DNA of 64,000 nucleotides from Tubulanus polymorphus. Taxonomy: Eukaryota; Nemertea; Palaeonemertea; Tubulaniformes; Tubulanidae. This document shows positions 1 through 13,100 of the stretch, in pieces. A model generated the notes under the pieces. That model had not been told where the DNA came from, ran no database searches, and saw only the letters and a list, made by a program, of their open reading frames with translations. Location of the stretch: positions 8,928,278-8,992,277 of the forward strand of contig NC_134030.1 of assembly GCF_964204645.1 (NCBI RefSeq), given 5' to 3'. The position numbers and the translations under genes were made by a program. Position 1 is the first letter of the stretch, and each line of letters starts with the position of its first letter.

Positions 1-1267
1 TCTGACCAAAACAATGAAATTACAACATCCTCGAACATTTGGTCTCTTTTACTTGTATAAGACACATCAAATCAAGATAATAAATAGACCGATGAATAAT
101 GAAATTGATGCTTTAGGAAGTATCAGGACTTTCTAATCGTTATTCTCTAGGAACTCTACGAGATGCAATTTGTTTCCTAAAATGTTTGCTACGCGCTGTT
201 GACCACAATAATATAAAGCAGAGCGCAACTACAAAGCGAAATCCCAATCCACAGCCCCGACACTGGCCACACACGCAGCGAGCTCAAGGCAACAAAGTAA
301 AATATTCAGCCTACTTAAGCAGACCCCACACCCCCATCTTATAGGAAAAGGGAGCGATGAAGACCTAAATGGAACTTTAATTCGTGTTCAATTTCCATAT
401 TTAGTTAACTAAAAATGTATGCCTATTTTATACCTGGCCTGTTTACTGGAGGCATATTACACATGAATACGCACATTCCATACATTACTTGGCACAGTGA
501 ATTCATAAGGGCCGACGTGGAGACAAGAGCTTGAAACTCGTGTCATCGGGCAGCCCATTATCTATAACATCGCGTAATTTTCACCAGTAAGCGTTATTAT
601 CCAAAACAACAAAGAGCCGGGTTTATAGAATCTAGATACACTTCTTGCAGTTCAAGATGGTAAACCCTGTTTCGTGTAAAAAACCGAGCACTGTCACCCT
701 GGAACGACACAGCTGTGTGAACGTAGGCTTATCCATAAGCGAGATCTTTTCACAGTTCCACGCATTAAACTTAACGCGGTTAAGGGATTACCAGGGATAA
801 TCGGCCAGATATTCATCGATCAACAATGTCATTAATCACACCCAACCCACTACAACAATGCCGATTATTGGCTCATTTTTACAACAGTCAGCGAGAATAT
901 TTAACACCTAACTAATATATACCATCTAATGGCCAGTGTTTTATTCATTGCGGTCAACAACAGCCATATTGCTCGATAAAATCTGACAGCAAATTTTTCA
1001 TGAAATCGATTTTTTTTATTTTGTAGCTACCGCTGTTCAATTCATTGCGTCGAGGAGCAAACCAGTGCCCAATTGACGCGTACATCGTCTCAAGGAAGCG
1101 AGGAGTTCGTTGAGAGTGTTACAGTTGTCGAGATTACGAGATCGGCACACGAACACGTGCGCGCGGCTCTCGTTATCTTTCATTCGAACCATAACCGCGT
1201 GCCTTTCGTGGTGGTAATCCAGCTACATAAGCCGCGATCACAAGTAGACGATTTGGCACGAGCCAAA

Positions 1268-1283
1268 TTTGGCCCGGGCCAAA
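1268..1283. repeat. GGCCCGGGCC palindromic repeat, copy 1
   Basis: Perfect 16-bp palindrome TTTGGCCCGGGCCAAA followed by AACGCTCGTGTGAC. The adjoining context is shared with 56696-56711 (reverse) and 20640-20760, which points to a dispersed family. Confidence 0.6.
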
Positions 1284-2819
1284 AACGCTCGTGTGACCGT
1301 GGCTATAATCATTCCGTTCCTAAAGCAGAAAAAAGTACCCGATCAAGAGCGTAAATTATCGTTGCCGTAAAACAGTACAATTTCATAAATTTCAGTGATG
1401 TGATCTAACTGTTACGAGACAAACTATATACCGAACGGGATGGAAATACAAGCATCACTGATCAATGCGTATGAATACAATCTGATGAAGACGGGTGGTG
1501 GAAAATTAAAATTCAACTACGACAACTCTTTATGTATACACATATTTATACCGGTTATGTAACATGAAATTACGTACATGCGTATGAGGAATAAATTTGT
1601 ACAACCAACCAGAATGTTCATTCGTTACGAGAAAACAAGAATGACGTCTTCAGATAAAACAAACAGCTACGCTCACTTCATTTAACAATGTTAGCCGAAT
1701 CGATCAAGAAAAATCGCGCTGAAATGATTCATTTTCCTCACAGCGTCCGCACATCGAGTGACAATTAAACAAGCCCTATGTATCTTGACAATATGACATC
1801 GATAAACGCACCGACGGTTTATACACGTGATTCGTATATATGAATTTCAATCAGCAATGAATTTGATTGTATACATTCTTAGCCGCGTGTTCACGCATTA
1901 AAAAGCCGTTAACACCTTATACAATAAAAACCTAAAACATAATAATAATAATCATAATCACATCAACAATTTCTCTAAAGTTTAAGAAACTAATAAATGG
2001 TTTCGGGTAAAAAAAAGTAAAACAAATCTCATTTTGAATATCTGCGCATCGATTGGCATTTTTGATTTGGTGGTTTTTAAACTGCTCGTCGCAGATGCAA
2101 AATTTTCCGACGTAAATGATTGACATGGTGTATGCACTAGAATACAGACACTAATCTCACATCGAATATAGTCATCATCATTAAGGATTGTTATTGTCAT
2201 CATTGTTACTATCATTACCGTTATAACTACTACCGTTAATACGGTCACGGTCACAGGAATGACGAAAAGACGAATTCAGTTAAAGAGCGTACGAGATGTA
2301 GAAATGACAAAAAATAACAGTCGCAAGAAAGAGCTAGCCTACGGGGGTGCTCGGCAGTGACGAGAGCTCGAGCTTCCTATTCAGAAGGAAGAGACACGAT
2401 TTTGTAGGCGATTTCAATCGATTTTAAAACATACATCAGTATAACATAGAGCTTACAAATAGTGGATATAGTTAATATTCAATAATATAATCAATACACA
2501 CAATACATTGTTTATCATTTGCGGTGTATATCAATACGAAGGGTAATAACATATCAAAAGCTATCGAGTACGCGATGAGGCCGAACGGGCGAGTCTTTGA
2601 TCAAAACTGGTCGTAATAATTTTGATTAAATGCGATGGTGTATATATGAATATACTTGAAAAGATTTTTCGTATTATTTCCTCGTCGCGGTAGTTAAATA
2701 GCTACTACAATTCGAATTAGAAAAAAAAAAAATTGGCGACGATATTCGTCATCGTTAAACACGAGAATTAGATATCACGGTACACACATGTTAGCTCAAT
2801 TCAAACAGCGACAGTTGTA

Positions 2820-2821
<2 letters not shown>

Positions 2822-2860
<39 letters not shown>
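2822..2860. repeat. TA microsatellite
   Basis: Alternating TA with one TG interruption. Confidence 0.95.
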
Positions 2861-3888
2861 GAGTTATACATCGATAATAATGATTACAATAATTCTATAG
2901 AATCATCGGTTTATTCGTTTTTAATTATTCATCATTATTCGTTAATTACGTTATCAATATCTTTACTTATATTATCGTAGAACTGCGGGACATAGTGTTT
3001 CGATCAAAGGAACATCTCGGCAGACGGTTCCGTTTGTCCTAGTACTCTGTTTGTATATACATACGCGTAACGTCGGCTGGGGACGATGGATAGAAATTTA
3101 GCAGAAAAAGCCGGCGACAGAATTTCACCAGTGACGAGAATAAAATCACGTGCGTTCTATTTTTCACTTATGAAGAGTATTTTTGGTTATATGTACACCA
3201 TCAGGACAGAACTGGTCCTTAAAAATGTGAAACTACGGAGAGATTTCTCAAAAACGCCCCCCCCCCCCCCATCTTAGGGCGCAGTAAATATTCACTATGT
3301 ATGGAACCACTTTTTCCAACGTACGGCAATTTGGTTGAAACTGGCTGAGAAAATACAAATGAAACATCGATAACATTGTTTTATCATTATCTGCAAATTA
3401 ATCGCTGGTTTTAAGCTAGACTTTTCATTTGATGGCAAGCCATTTACGTCGAGCCGTTAGCTGGAAAAAATGGTTGACATAAGACCGACGATCTCCATCT
3501 TAGTAGAAGCGACGTTCGTGTACAGATTCACACATTTTAAGTACGCATTCGATCGAGCTGCTCAAATAACGGAATAGTGCAGCCTCGAATGAACTTCCAT
3601 CGGCTCGAACAAGCCGATAACCGGAAACGACATGGAGTCAGATGATGAATTCGTTTCTATAAAGTGCATGCGAAAATTGTCGACGAAAAACAAGTTGATA
3701 AAACGCACACGACGTAGTTTTACTGCACGCCGAGAGTTCTGACCAATCGCGGGAGGAGGAACTGCAATCTGACAATAACGGTCTCGATGAAGATTATTAT
3801 AAATCTAACAACATCGCTCGATGAAAACTAAAGCGCTCAAATTCTCGCGTCGTTGTTCGCCGTTGTTGCACAAGCACGCACGCGCAGC

Positions 3889-4176
3889 TTACGCCGTTGC
3901 CGTCTCGAAGTATTTATACGTCGGATTTTCGTATCCATTCATTTGCATATTGGCGACGTGTCGTTCTTCCGGCGAGCTCGTCGATGCTGGCGGCGGCTGG
4001 TCGACCTCGACGAAGCCGGTGTTGGTCGGCGTGCGAGTGATCTTCTTGCGTAGGACGACGAGCGTTATGACGATTATCGCGAAAACGGAAACGCTGCCGA
4101 TGGCGATGCCGAACGAACTTCCCTGGTGACTGGAGGCCACGATCTGCGATTTGTGGTTCGACGACGACTGTACAGA
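3889..4176 (-). CDS. APP: APP coding exon 11: transmembrane helix and cytoplasmic tail
   Basis: Encodes residues 557-651 and the TAA stop at 3889-3891. The membrane helix runs about 578-598, with Gly575, Gly579 and Gly583 spaced as GxxxGxxxG, then the stop-transfer RKK. The tail keeps VEVD (612-615, the caspase site in human APP), Ser624-Pro625 in the position of the human Thr668-Pro phosphosite, EERH, and GYENPTY (637-643), the clathrin and PTB-adaptor motif. Acceptor TTCACGCAG. The AICD tail is the region most similar to vertebrate APP. Confidence 0.98.
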   Translation of the reverse strand, partial: SVQSSSNHKSQIVASSHQGSSFGIAIGSVSVFAIIVITLVVLRKKITRTPTNTGFVEVDQPPPASTSSPEERHVANMQMNGYENPTYKYFETATA

Positions 4177-7100
4177 CTGCGTGAAAAGTAAGAGAGAAAA
4201 TAAGATATTAGATTTGTAATTAGATCATCTGCAGATACATTTATCATAAGCTACTTATAAATTTTTTGTTGTTGTAACATCTTTAAGGTGATATATACCA
4301 CAAGCTTGTTTTTTTTATATGTCCCCTGCTGTTTATTTATAACATCATTTAATGTACAACTCTTTGTAATTATTTTATCATATTTTTCCAGCTCTAACAT
4401 TTAATTTGTGTATCTCAATATAATCTACAGGAAATAAAGATTTATTTGTAGAAAGAAATCGAGCATAAATAGATTAAATCAATTCTTAACCATTGCGAGA
4501 TGGTAATAAAATCATATGATTGGAACCCATGTATCTTGACTGCAGAGCTTTTGTAAAGTGGTTCTTATCCCTGTACCCAGGTTTAGGCTCGAATGTCCAT
4601 TAAAGATCTAGAATGAATTAACGCTATCTATACTGTTGAAACGTAAAATCGCCAGTAGAATTGTTTCCAGTAACTGAGATAATAACAAATGCTGTGAAAA
4701 CAAAGGCAATCCTTGATTGATTTCAACCCGATTGATTATTGGATTCTTCTTTACCGAAACTAAAGAATAAATTCTGTTGGTAACCTCCACAATGTATCCG
4801 ACATACATAGAATAACTTGAAGTTCTGATACTGCGCACAAAACAAACCAAACAAAGATATCCTTAATCAATGTAAAATGTACACGCATACAAAATATTAT
4901 GATCAAGTCAAATCTATCAAAATAGGTCAACGATCTAAACTTAGTGAAATTGCTTACCTATTTAATAGCTTGATAATTGTATAAATTTTCATTAGCTGAT
5001 AAGATTGAAGTAGAGGACGCTAGTGGCACAACTGTTGATTAAGTTGATTTATCCATTCGAAGTAAGATTTAACTCATAACTCTCAAGCTATACCGACCCC
5101 AATTTTATGTACGTACTAGAAGCAACTAACCCAACAGAAAATCTTTTGATTTATCTCAATTTTTCTCAAAATTAATGGTAATAGTAATAGTGATAGTATA
5201 AATCTACTTTCTATAGCGCCCTTTTCACTGTGATACTATGTTCAACGGCACTTTCTATTAAGTCGGTATTATTACCCCCAGCTTGTAACTCTATAAACCA
5301 TTTATCAGTCATCTCTCCCTGGGGAGAAGTAACATCCGGCCAACTACTGGCGCTCAGGAATCAACACACAACCTGGCTTCCTAGAGTTGAACGCAGAAAT
5401 AACTGTCAAACTTGACGTAGTAGGAATACGCACCTGTTCCAGTGATTGCGGGTCTCTCATATGATTTGAGTGTTTGATATCTTTCTGAATATGTACGTAT
5501 GGAATGTGTTCATCCTCGTCGGTTTCCGGGTCGAATTTTACTTGTCGCGGCGCGCTCGGTTGGATAATTTCGACTCGCGGAGCCGGGTCCTCGTCTTCGT
5601 CGCTGATCAATGGCTGTTTCTTGGATGATTCTTTCGCCGGAGCTGGCTTCTTCTTTTTCTCGACTGGTTTTTTCGCTGATAGAACAAAACAGTTATAAAT
5701 GGTTTCACAAACTTATCTTAGTAAGCATTTAACAGGGGATAGTCGGATATTGATCAATAGAATCCATTTTAATCATTGAGAGAAACCCACAACATCAATT
5801 AAAACAACCGTTATTGTTTCTTTCTCATATTTCGGGTGAGAGTTTATTTCATAATGAGGTATAGCTACTATTGTAGGGGGTCGCTTAGTGACACCAGGAA
5901 CTTCCCTTGAATAGATATTAACACAGGGTAGGACAAAATCATATGACGGTTACAACTGAAGAGAAAAACCAGGACTTATATTAACAGCATTTCTACAATT
6001 TGGAATAAGGTGTCTACGCCTTATATTAGTGTTGGCACAAGGATAAAGAATTTTACTGTTTTCAAAGTCAAAACGATGATATAAATAAGGAATAACAGTT
6101 GTTTGAATTGATATTGTTGATATTCATCACGACTGAAAAATGGCAATTATTTTAATTACAATCTATCTACCTTTAGGTTTTTCAGGTTGTGGTTTAACTT
6201 CGGGTTTCGGTTCTTTCGGCTGAGGTAACGGCATCGACATGATATCCTTAATCGACTCTTCAACGCTTCGGTACGTCTTCATAAATTCCTCTGCAACAAA
6301 AATGCGTGAGAAATGGTCATCTTCTATCTTATAATATAGTTATTTCCAAAATCCCGATCTACTAAATAAGACAGCCAACACAATCAACCCCAATCAGTTG
6401 TTTACTGGTTCAGGCTGGTTGGAAGATTATTTAAATGAACCGGAACCAAAATTTCAAATTAAGTACTTCGATTTCCACCTAAGTCTGTAAATTTGACCCC
6501 CGATCGCACTACTATCTATATCAGTACTTAGATTTCCGATTTCAAAATCAATCCCCCTGTTTCATTCCCAGCAAGTGTGACGAGTTTGTAAGGGACACCA
6601 AATCAGACAAATGAGACCAAATCTACCAATCAAATAAATAACAGGGTCAATCCCTAGTTCAAGATCAACAAAACCTAGCCAATGTAGTTATTCGCTTCAT
6701 GATAGATTAATGCTTCGTTATTATTCTTCTAGCAGTCATGATCCGCCTAAAAATCTGAACCCGTGCCAGGGCAGTGCTGCCACCTTCGTTGAAAAATTGA
6801 TCGAAACATAGACCATTATAATGCTGTCACACACAAGCTTCCATAACCACGAATATGATGATGACGTACACGTGAATGATGATGCATTTGGATGAGTAAA
6901 CCACAAGGATTGATCAAGCATGCATCAATTTCAATGAAGGGGCAATTTCATCTTCTTAGCAATTTCAACTCGAGTTTACACCCTCATTTTTTCACCAATA
7001 AATGATGACACGACTTTTCAGTGATGGGTAAAACGAAACAAAAATTCAGAACTTATCGAAATGATTATAATCAAGATCACCAATACGTAGAAAATGTAAA

Positions 7101-10100
7101 ATTCCAAACCTGAAATGACTTAATGGGATATATGAAATGCGTGTATGAGCATGACGCGAAGAATATCATGAACGCTAGCGTATAAAAACTACAAGACACC
7201 AGCAACTCGTGAGCCAGTATGAGAATATCTTACCAGTGAAATTAAATCTTTTCACTAGACATAAATAAAAACATAGAGAGAAATGAACATGGAACAAATG
7301 ACAACAGTGATAATCGGCACGCTATATTCTTGTTGTATTAGTTCAGGATTAGAATTGCCCGGCGTGGAAAATTCTGCGCCATCAATAACTGATCAGAGGA
7401 AATGGCGTGGCGGCATAAACTGAAGCTTTGCCGAACGAATTGAAATCATCGCATTCCACTGGCATACGCGAATACAAGCGCAGTATGTGCATACGCGAAT
7501 ACAAGCGCAGTATGCGCACATGTGAAGTAGTATACTTACTAATTTGGATGGTAATTTTCTCGCGGAGTTGCGGGACTCGCTGTAACATCTGCATCGACTG
7601 CTCGATACGCTTGTCGATAACGTTCAGGTGTTCACGGATGTCGGCGTATAAACGTTCGGCCTCTTCGGGGTCGACCTCGCGCACGTGTTCAAAGTGGTTG
7701 ATGGTGTGAATGCGGTCCTTCTGTTCGGCGCGGATGTAGTGTTCCAGTGCACGAGTAATAGCATGAGGCTGTAACGTTAATAGATATCATGTTAGCAGTA
7801 ATTAAACCATCCAAGACATTGATTTAAGTCTTGAATATTTCATTCAATTAATCCTTTTGTTGCTGACTAATTAATACCCGAAAATGCTGGATATAATTTG
7901 AAAGTTAAGAAAATATCCACACTAGTGTGTTGAATAGCGGGCATACTGCTTTAGTGCGTTTTACGCAGCTGTGCGGTGCATTGTTAGTTACTAACGTTTC
8001 ACTTTGGGGTCCTGCCATCTTTTAATACAGATAAAAACTAATTACTAATAAAATCAATACACCGCAGTGCCATGAACTAGCAAAGTCCATCACCGATTTA
8101 TACACCACGCTGTGGAGCAGATGCAATGAAAGGGTTAATTAAAAAATAGAGATCATAGTTGGGGGGTAAAGATACATCTATGACATGGGGCTGGTTTCAC
8201 AGACTAGTTTAGACTTTAGCCTCGGAGTTTGAAGTTAACCACTGGGTAAAAACCAGTCTATAAAACCGGCCATATATGCTAAGTGGGCAAAGTGTACTCT
8301 ACTAACCTGTGGGTCCACCATTTTCAATTGTTTGATGTATTCGTCCATAGTTTTCCTCTTTTGCTTGTTGAGGTTGGCCTGAACGTGTTGCTGATGAATG
8401 GCAACCAGTTGACGTTTTCTGGCAGCGCCGTCTTGTTCCATTGCTTGGTACATTTTCTGGAAACGCTGTGGAACGAACAAAAAAAGAATAAATACATTTC
8501 ATTCCTTTATTGGGTACAATTTCATCAGATATTTCGTTTTGACTCCATATATGCAACTATGAACACACAATATCGGTTCGGCGCTCGCTGCAGGCAGTTT
8601 CTTTTTTTACGGAAAATTCACTCCGACAACAATCAGCGTCTGCTAGTCTGCGATGACTCATATGGTCACGACTGCGAAGAATAACCTCATTTTACCAATC
8701 AGTCGCATGACAAACTCAATCTTTTCCGCCAACCTGATTCATCCCCGATAAATCAGTCTGTCGCCTTCTTTAAGACATTGTCGAATACCCGATGCGACGA
8801 ACGCAAAAAGGCAAATTGTTTTTGTTACGCGAACGCTACTGACTGTAGTTGGGTGCATGAATACTAGTTACCCCTTCTATTCGTCAATCTACAGACTGGG
8901 ATTAGATCTAAACCTTTTGATGTGGCTTTTATAACAGCCACAATATAGGGCATAGAATAGAAAATATATCATTCTCTGTACATGTACATATTTTCCTACT
9001 CTTTTTTTCACACCAAGTGGATGATGACTATGAAACAAAATTATGATTAGTCGCTAATGACAGCCTTCTCACTTTCGATGAACTCACAATCAAAACTAAC
9101 TGTCATTACGCTTGGTAGCTCTTTTGAAACAGAACCCTGGACGAGAAAAGGTAACTACATGTACTGGCAATGTGATTCAGGGGTGACTGGGGATATTTTC
9201 AAGGTCACGAACATTAATTATTAACATGCAAGGCCACAAAATGCTTTATCCATGTATATGAAAAGGAGCAGAGGGACTAATTTTTTACCGAGTCAGGTCT
9301 GCTACTAGTTAATCATGTATAGAATGATGGTCTCTGGTGGTTGCGTTATGTATAGAAATGGCTTAAAGAAAGAAACAACAAGCATACCTCGGTGATCTCC
9401 ATGTTTAGTTTGTCAGCCGCTTTTCGGTCGTTCGATCTTAGCTGTTCAACGTGTTCACGTGCCGAGTTCCAATCTTTCATCATCTGTTTGAAAAGAAAGT
9501 ATAGCCTTGATGAAAATCAGTTGATTCAATTTTATCGGTTCGATTATCGGTTGCATATAAATATTCTAAAATTGCTAGAAATATTCTAGAATTGTCTGGT
9601 TGAACAGTTTCAGAGAAACCAAATGGACTTAGTATCAATCAACAGGCTTGAGGCTGTTCCTCATTGCATAACAGCTAATTCACAATTCAAGGACCAGCTT
9701 TCTATTAGTATTGATTCGTAACCTTAACCTAGTTGATAATCCCGTGTTAAAAATGAGGTTCAAGGACGTAATTTAAGCATAATTTGGTTGATTTCAAGTA
9801 CAGTGGGTAACTCTATACCCTCAATTGGATTTCTTACTGCAGAATGAAACTAGTTATAGAATCTGGTGTCGATATGGTCTTGTCACCTTACTAATGATAT
9901 TAGAAAACCAAATCCGAGCTACCTGCCGTACTTGAAATCAGTTCAATAACATGGTTCATACAGTCAATTGCGCACGGACTCATGAAAACATGACTCGAAA
10001 TGCCACTTCTTGTTTGCACTTGCTTCCGCCAAACAAAAAAACGGATGTGATTTTTTAGTTGGGAACATGTTTTTCAGCTACAGTGCATGTCTGGCTTCAG

Positions 10101-13100
10101 TGTTATATGCCCATACAGTAGACACCCTGGACTGTTCTACCGATACTATATACACATATCCTAGATATTGAAATTTCATCGACCGCTGCATCTACGTACC
10201 CTAGTTATCTTCTCATGATGAGAATTCATCCATGTTTTCATTGCAGCCTTGAATCGTTCGTGTTCGTTCAGTTGATGGTTTGGATCTTCGCTGAAGTGTA
10301 AATACGCCGTATACGCGTCCTCTTTCTCCGGATGCGGGTCGGCTTTCTTAACGGTTTTCTCCGGTTTAGCGGCCATCGGCGGTTTCTTTGCTTTCTCCAC
10401 GTTCTCATCGCTTCCTTCGGAGGATATCGCCTTTTGCACGGGCATCGTAGCTGCAATCAGATTGAAATGTGAAACTGTTTATCAACCCAGTCAGTAATAA
10501 TACCCAAAAGTACTGGAGATTATTTGAAAATTCCATCCCAGTGCAGTGTATAACAAGTACCACGCTATTGTGAATTTACACTTTGGTGCGTCGTATGGTT
10601 ACTAATATTTCATTGTTTGGAAGTTGTTGCCATCTATCAATTGAGATAAAAAAAACTAATTACTAAGTACATTGATGTTCTAGCAAAGGCTATCAATGAT
10701 TTATACATGGCACTGCGGTGTAGACACACTGAAAGGGTTAAGTACATGATAAATATATACAATTTATGATATATTCTGGACTGCTAGGTCTATTAGCCAC
10801 AATACGGGTTATAGGCCTAACGTTCGTTACCAGAAGTAGGTATCAGTTTTCGCATCAGCCAACTACATTTCAATGAAAATCCGTCGGTTCAAGTAAGCAT
10901 TTTCTAAAAAAATTGGGAAATCTTGGAAAAGGTGAGTGCGTGTATAGTTTTTGAGAAAATGCTTACTGGAAACTTGAACCGACGGATTTTCATTGAAATA
11001 TAGTTGGTTGACGCGAAAACTGATACCTACTTCCGGTAACGAACGTTAGGCCTATAACCAGTATTGGTAATAAGGTAGAAAATTTTCAATCTTATGGTTT
11101 GGCTCTGCAGGCCTTAAACAACAAAGACAAGTGACAGCAAATCACGCGGCACTTGCCGTAGCGAGAAATGTTCGGCGCTCAGTGAGGTGAGATATGAACC
11201 GAACAAAGAAACTGTTTGTCAGCGATAAGACGTCCCTGGAAAATCAAATTAACAGAACACCGGTTTCCCGGTATAAGATCAGGTGTATTTCCTTAAACAA
11301 GAAGATGTTTTCGCCTTTTGAATAAATCTCATCTGCTGTGTCAACTTTTGTTTCCAAGCGGGAAGCATTAAGAAAAACAGCTTTTCCCCCAGGTAAGCGA
11401 AGGCAAACATTCACGACCTCAGATTGTCACCAAGCATATTTTGCGAAACGATTCCGTCGCCTTTTTCGAAACGTTCAACATTGGGCTGACCATGTCACGG
11501 AACAAACGGACCTATTTTACTGGCCCATCTTGTTCCGGATAGGCGACAGGCCTTGAAGGACAATCAGTCCAATAGGTGGCAATTAGTTGCCATAGTAACG
11601 CTCATCTGGGACGTTCGAGTGTCCATCAGACGCCATGGAAACAATTCTAGAGCGGCAACAGTTATGACTGTTACCGTTAAACGCACGCATATGCCGGCTG
11701 CGTCCGAATCGACAGACGGGCAATAATTAATCGTCGGCTATTACCGATGTTGATTTAACGCAGCAGCACTCGAGAGCACCGCGGCGGCGGCGGCAAGTGG
11801 AGAATATACGAGCCCGCGCCAATATCATCAACACGCGATTTACTTATTACAATAGCGACAGGAGGAACCGTCGTTCGTAAGCAATTTATGCACAACCAAT
11901 TTTGACGAAGACACGTCGGTATCAAGTTTGAAAAAGAAGTTCTTAACCCATTCAGTGTGTCTACTCTCCGGTGCAGTGTATAAATCGGCGAAGTTAGCTA
12001 GTACACCGCATTGCGGTGTTTTGATGCTATTCGTAATTAGTTCTAATCTGTAGTGGAAGTTGGCAACAACTGACAATCATAGTGAAATATAAAGCCCAAC
12101 GCACACGGCACCGAAAAAACGTTTTTTCATAGTGAAAAAACGTTTTCGATTGTTTTTTGTTATGCAGTGTGCGGGGAAGCAAATCAAAAAACGCCGAACT
12201 GAAGAACGTTTTCCCCGAGAAAAAAAGGTTTTCTGAAAAACGTGTTTCTGTTTCGGCGAAAGAAACGTTTTGCCGTGTGCGTTGGGCTTTAGTAACTAAC
12301 AATACACCGCACCAAAGTGTAAATGCACGTAAGCTGTATGCCTGTTATTCAACACACTGGATTGGAATTTTAAAAACTTTTCAAATCATCTCCAGCACTT
12401 TCGGTTATTATTAGTAAGTCAGCACTTGGGCGTTGATTTTATATCTATCATAAAATCTCGGCTCATCAGATGCCGACTAAAAAGCTCGTTGACTGATGAA
12501 ACTGAAAACGGTGTTTCACATCGAGATTGATCTTTGTCGTCGTCTGATGGGCAGATGGGTCTCCGAAAGAACAATCGTTGCCGCGGTAACCATGTACTGC
12601 GTGTTCGCGATAAGTGTCACGTTCAAACAAAAAGCAGCCACTTTCAGCCGGGTGAACAATTTAATTAAGAATGACGCAGGTTGGCGAGGCTTCATTTCAG
12701 AGAAAACGCGAGACTTACTAAAGAGATCGTATAAATAATCTGTGTATTTAAAGTTCTGTGAATATGAAGTTAATCAATGTGAGTGTCAGTATAGAGTCGC
12801 TCAGAATAAATTCAGATAAAAAAGTTATTAATCTTTCCCGTGTTGGTCTTATGCTTTATTGAGTGCACCCGCGTTAAATAGACTGGTATTACATGTACCT
12901 TTAAACTGGGTATGAAACCAAACCTCCACCGGGTCAAAGATAAATCAATAAAACTGGGTACTGTGTTTTATGTATGCCTCATGTGAGCTTATAATTTTGA
13001 TTTTTTCTTGATACTAGAATTGGCTCTTTAAGGCCATAATACATTTTATAATAAAACACCTAATCTCTTAAGTTGCATATTAATCCGTCAATGAAAACAA

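Larger units (their letters stand above)
1..3888. other. APP 3' UTR (extent unknown) and downstream flank
   Basis: No protein-coding gene is recognised. The APP 3' UTR must begin at 3888 and run leftwards, but several minus-strand AATAAA-like sites are present and I cannot choose the cleavage site. The region holds a TA microsatellite near 2822-2860, a 14-C run near 3257-3270, and one copy of the palindromic TTTGGCCCGGGCCAAA repeat at 1268-1283. Small ORFs here have no coding signature. Confidence 0.4.
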
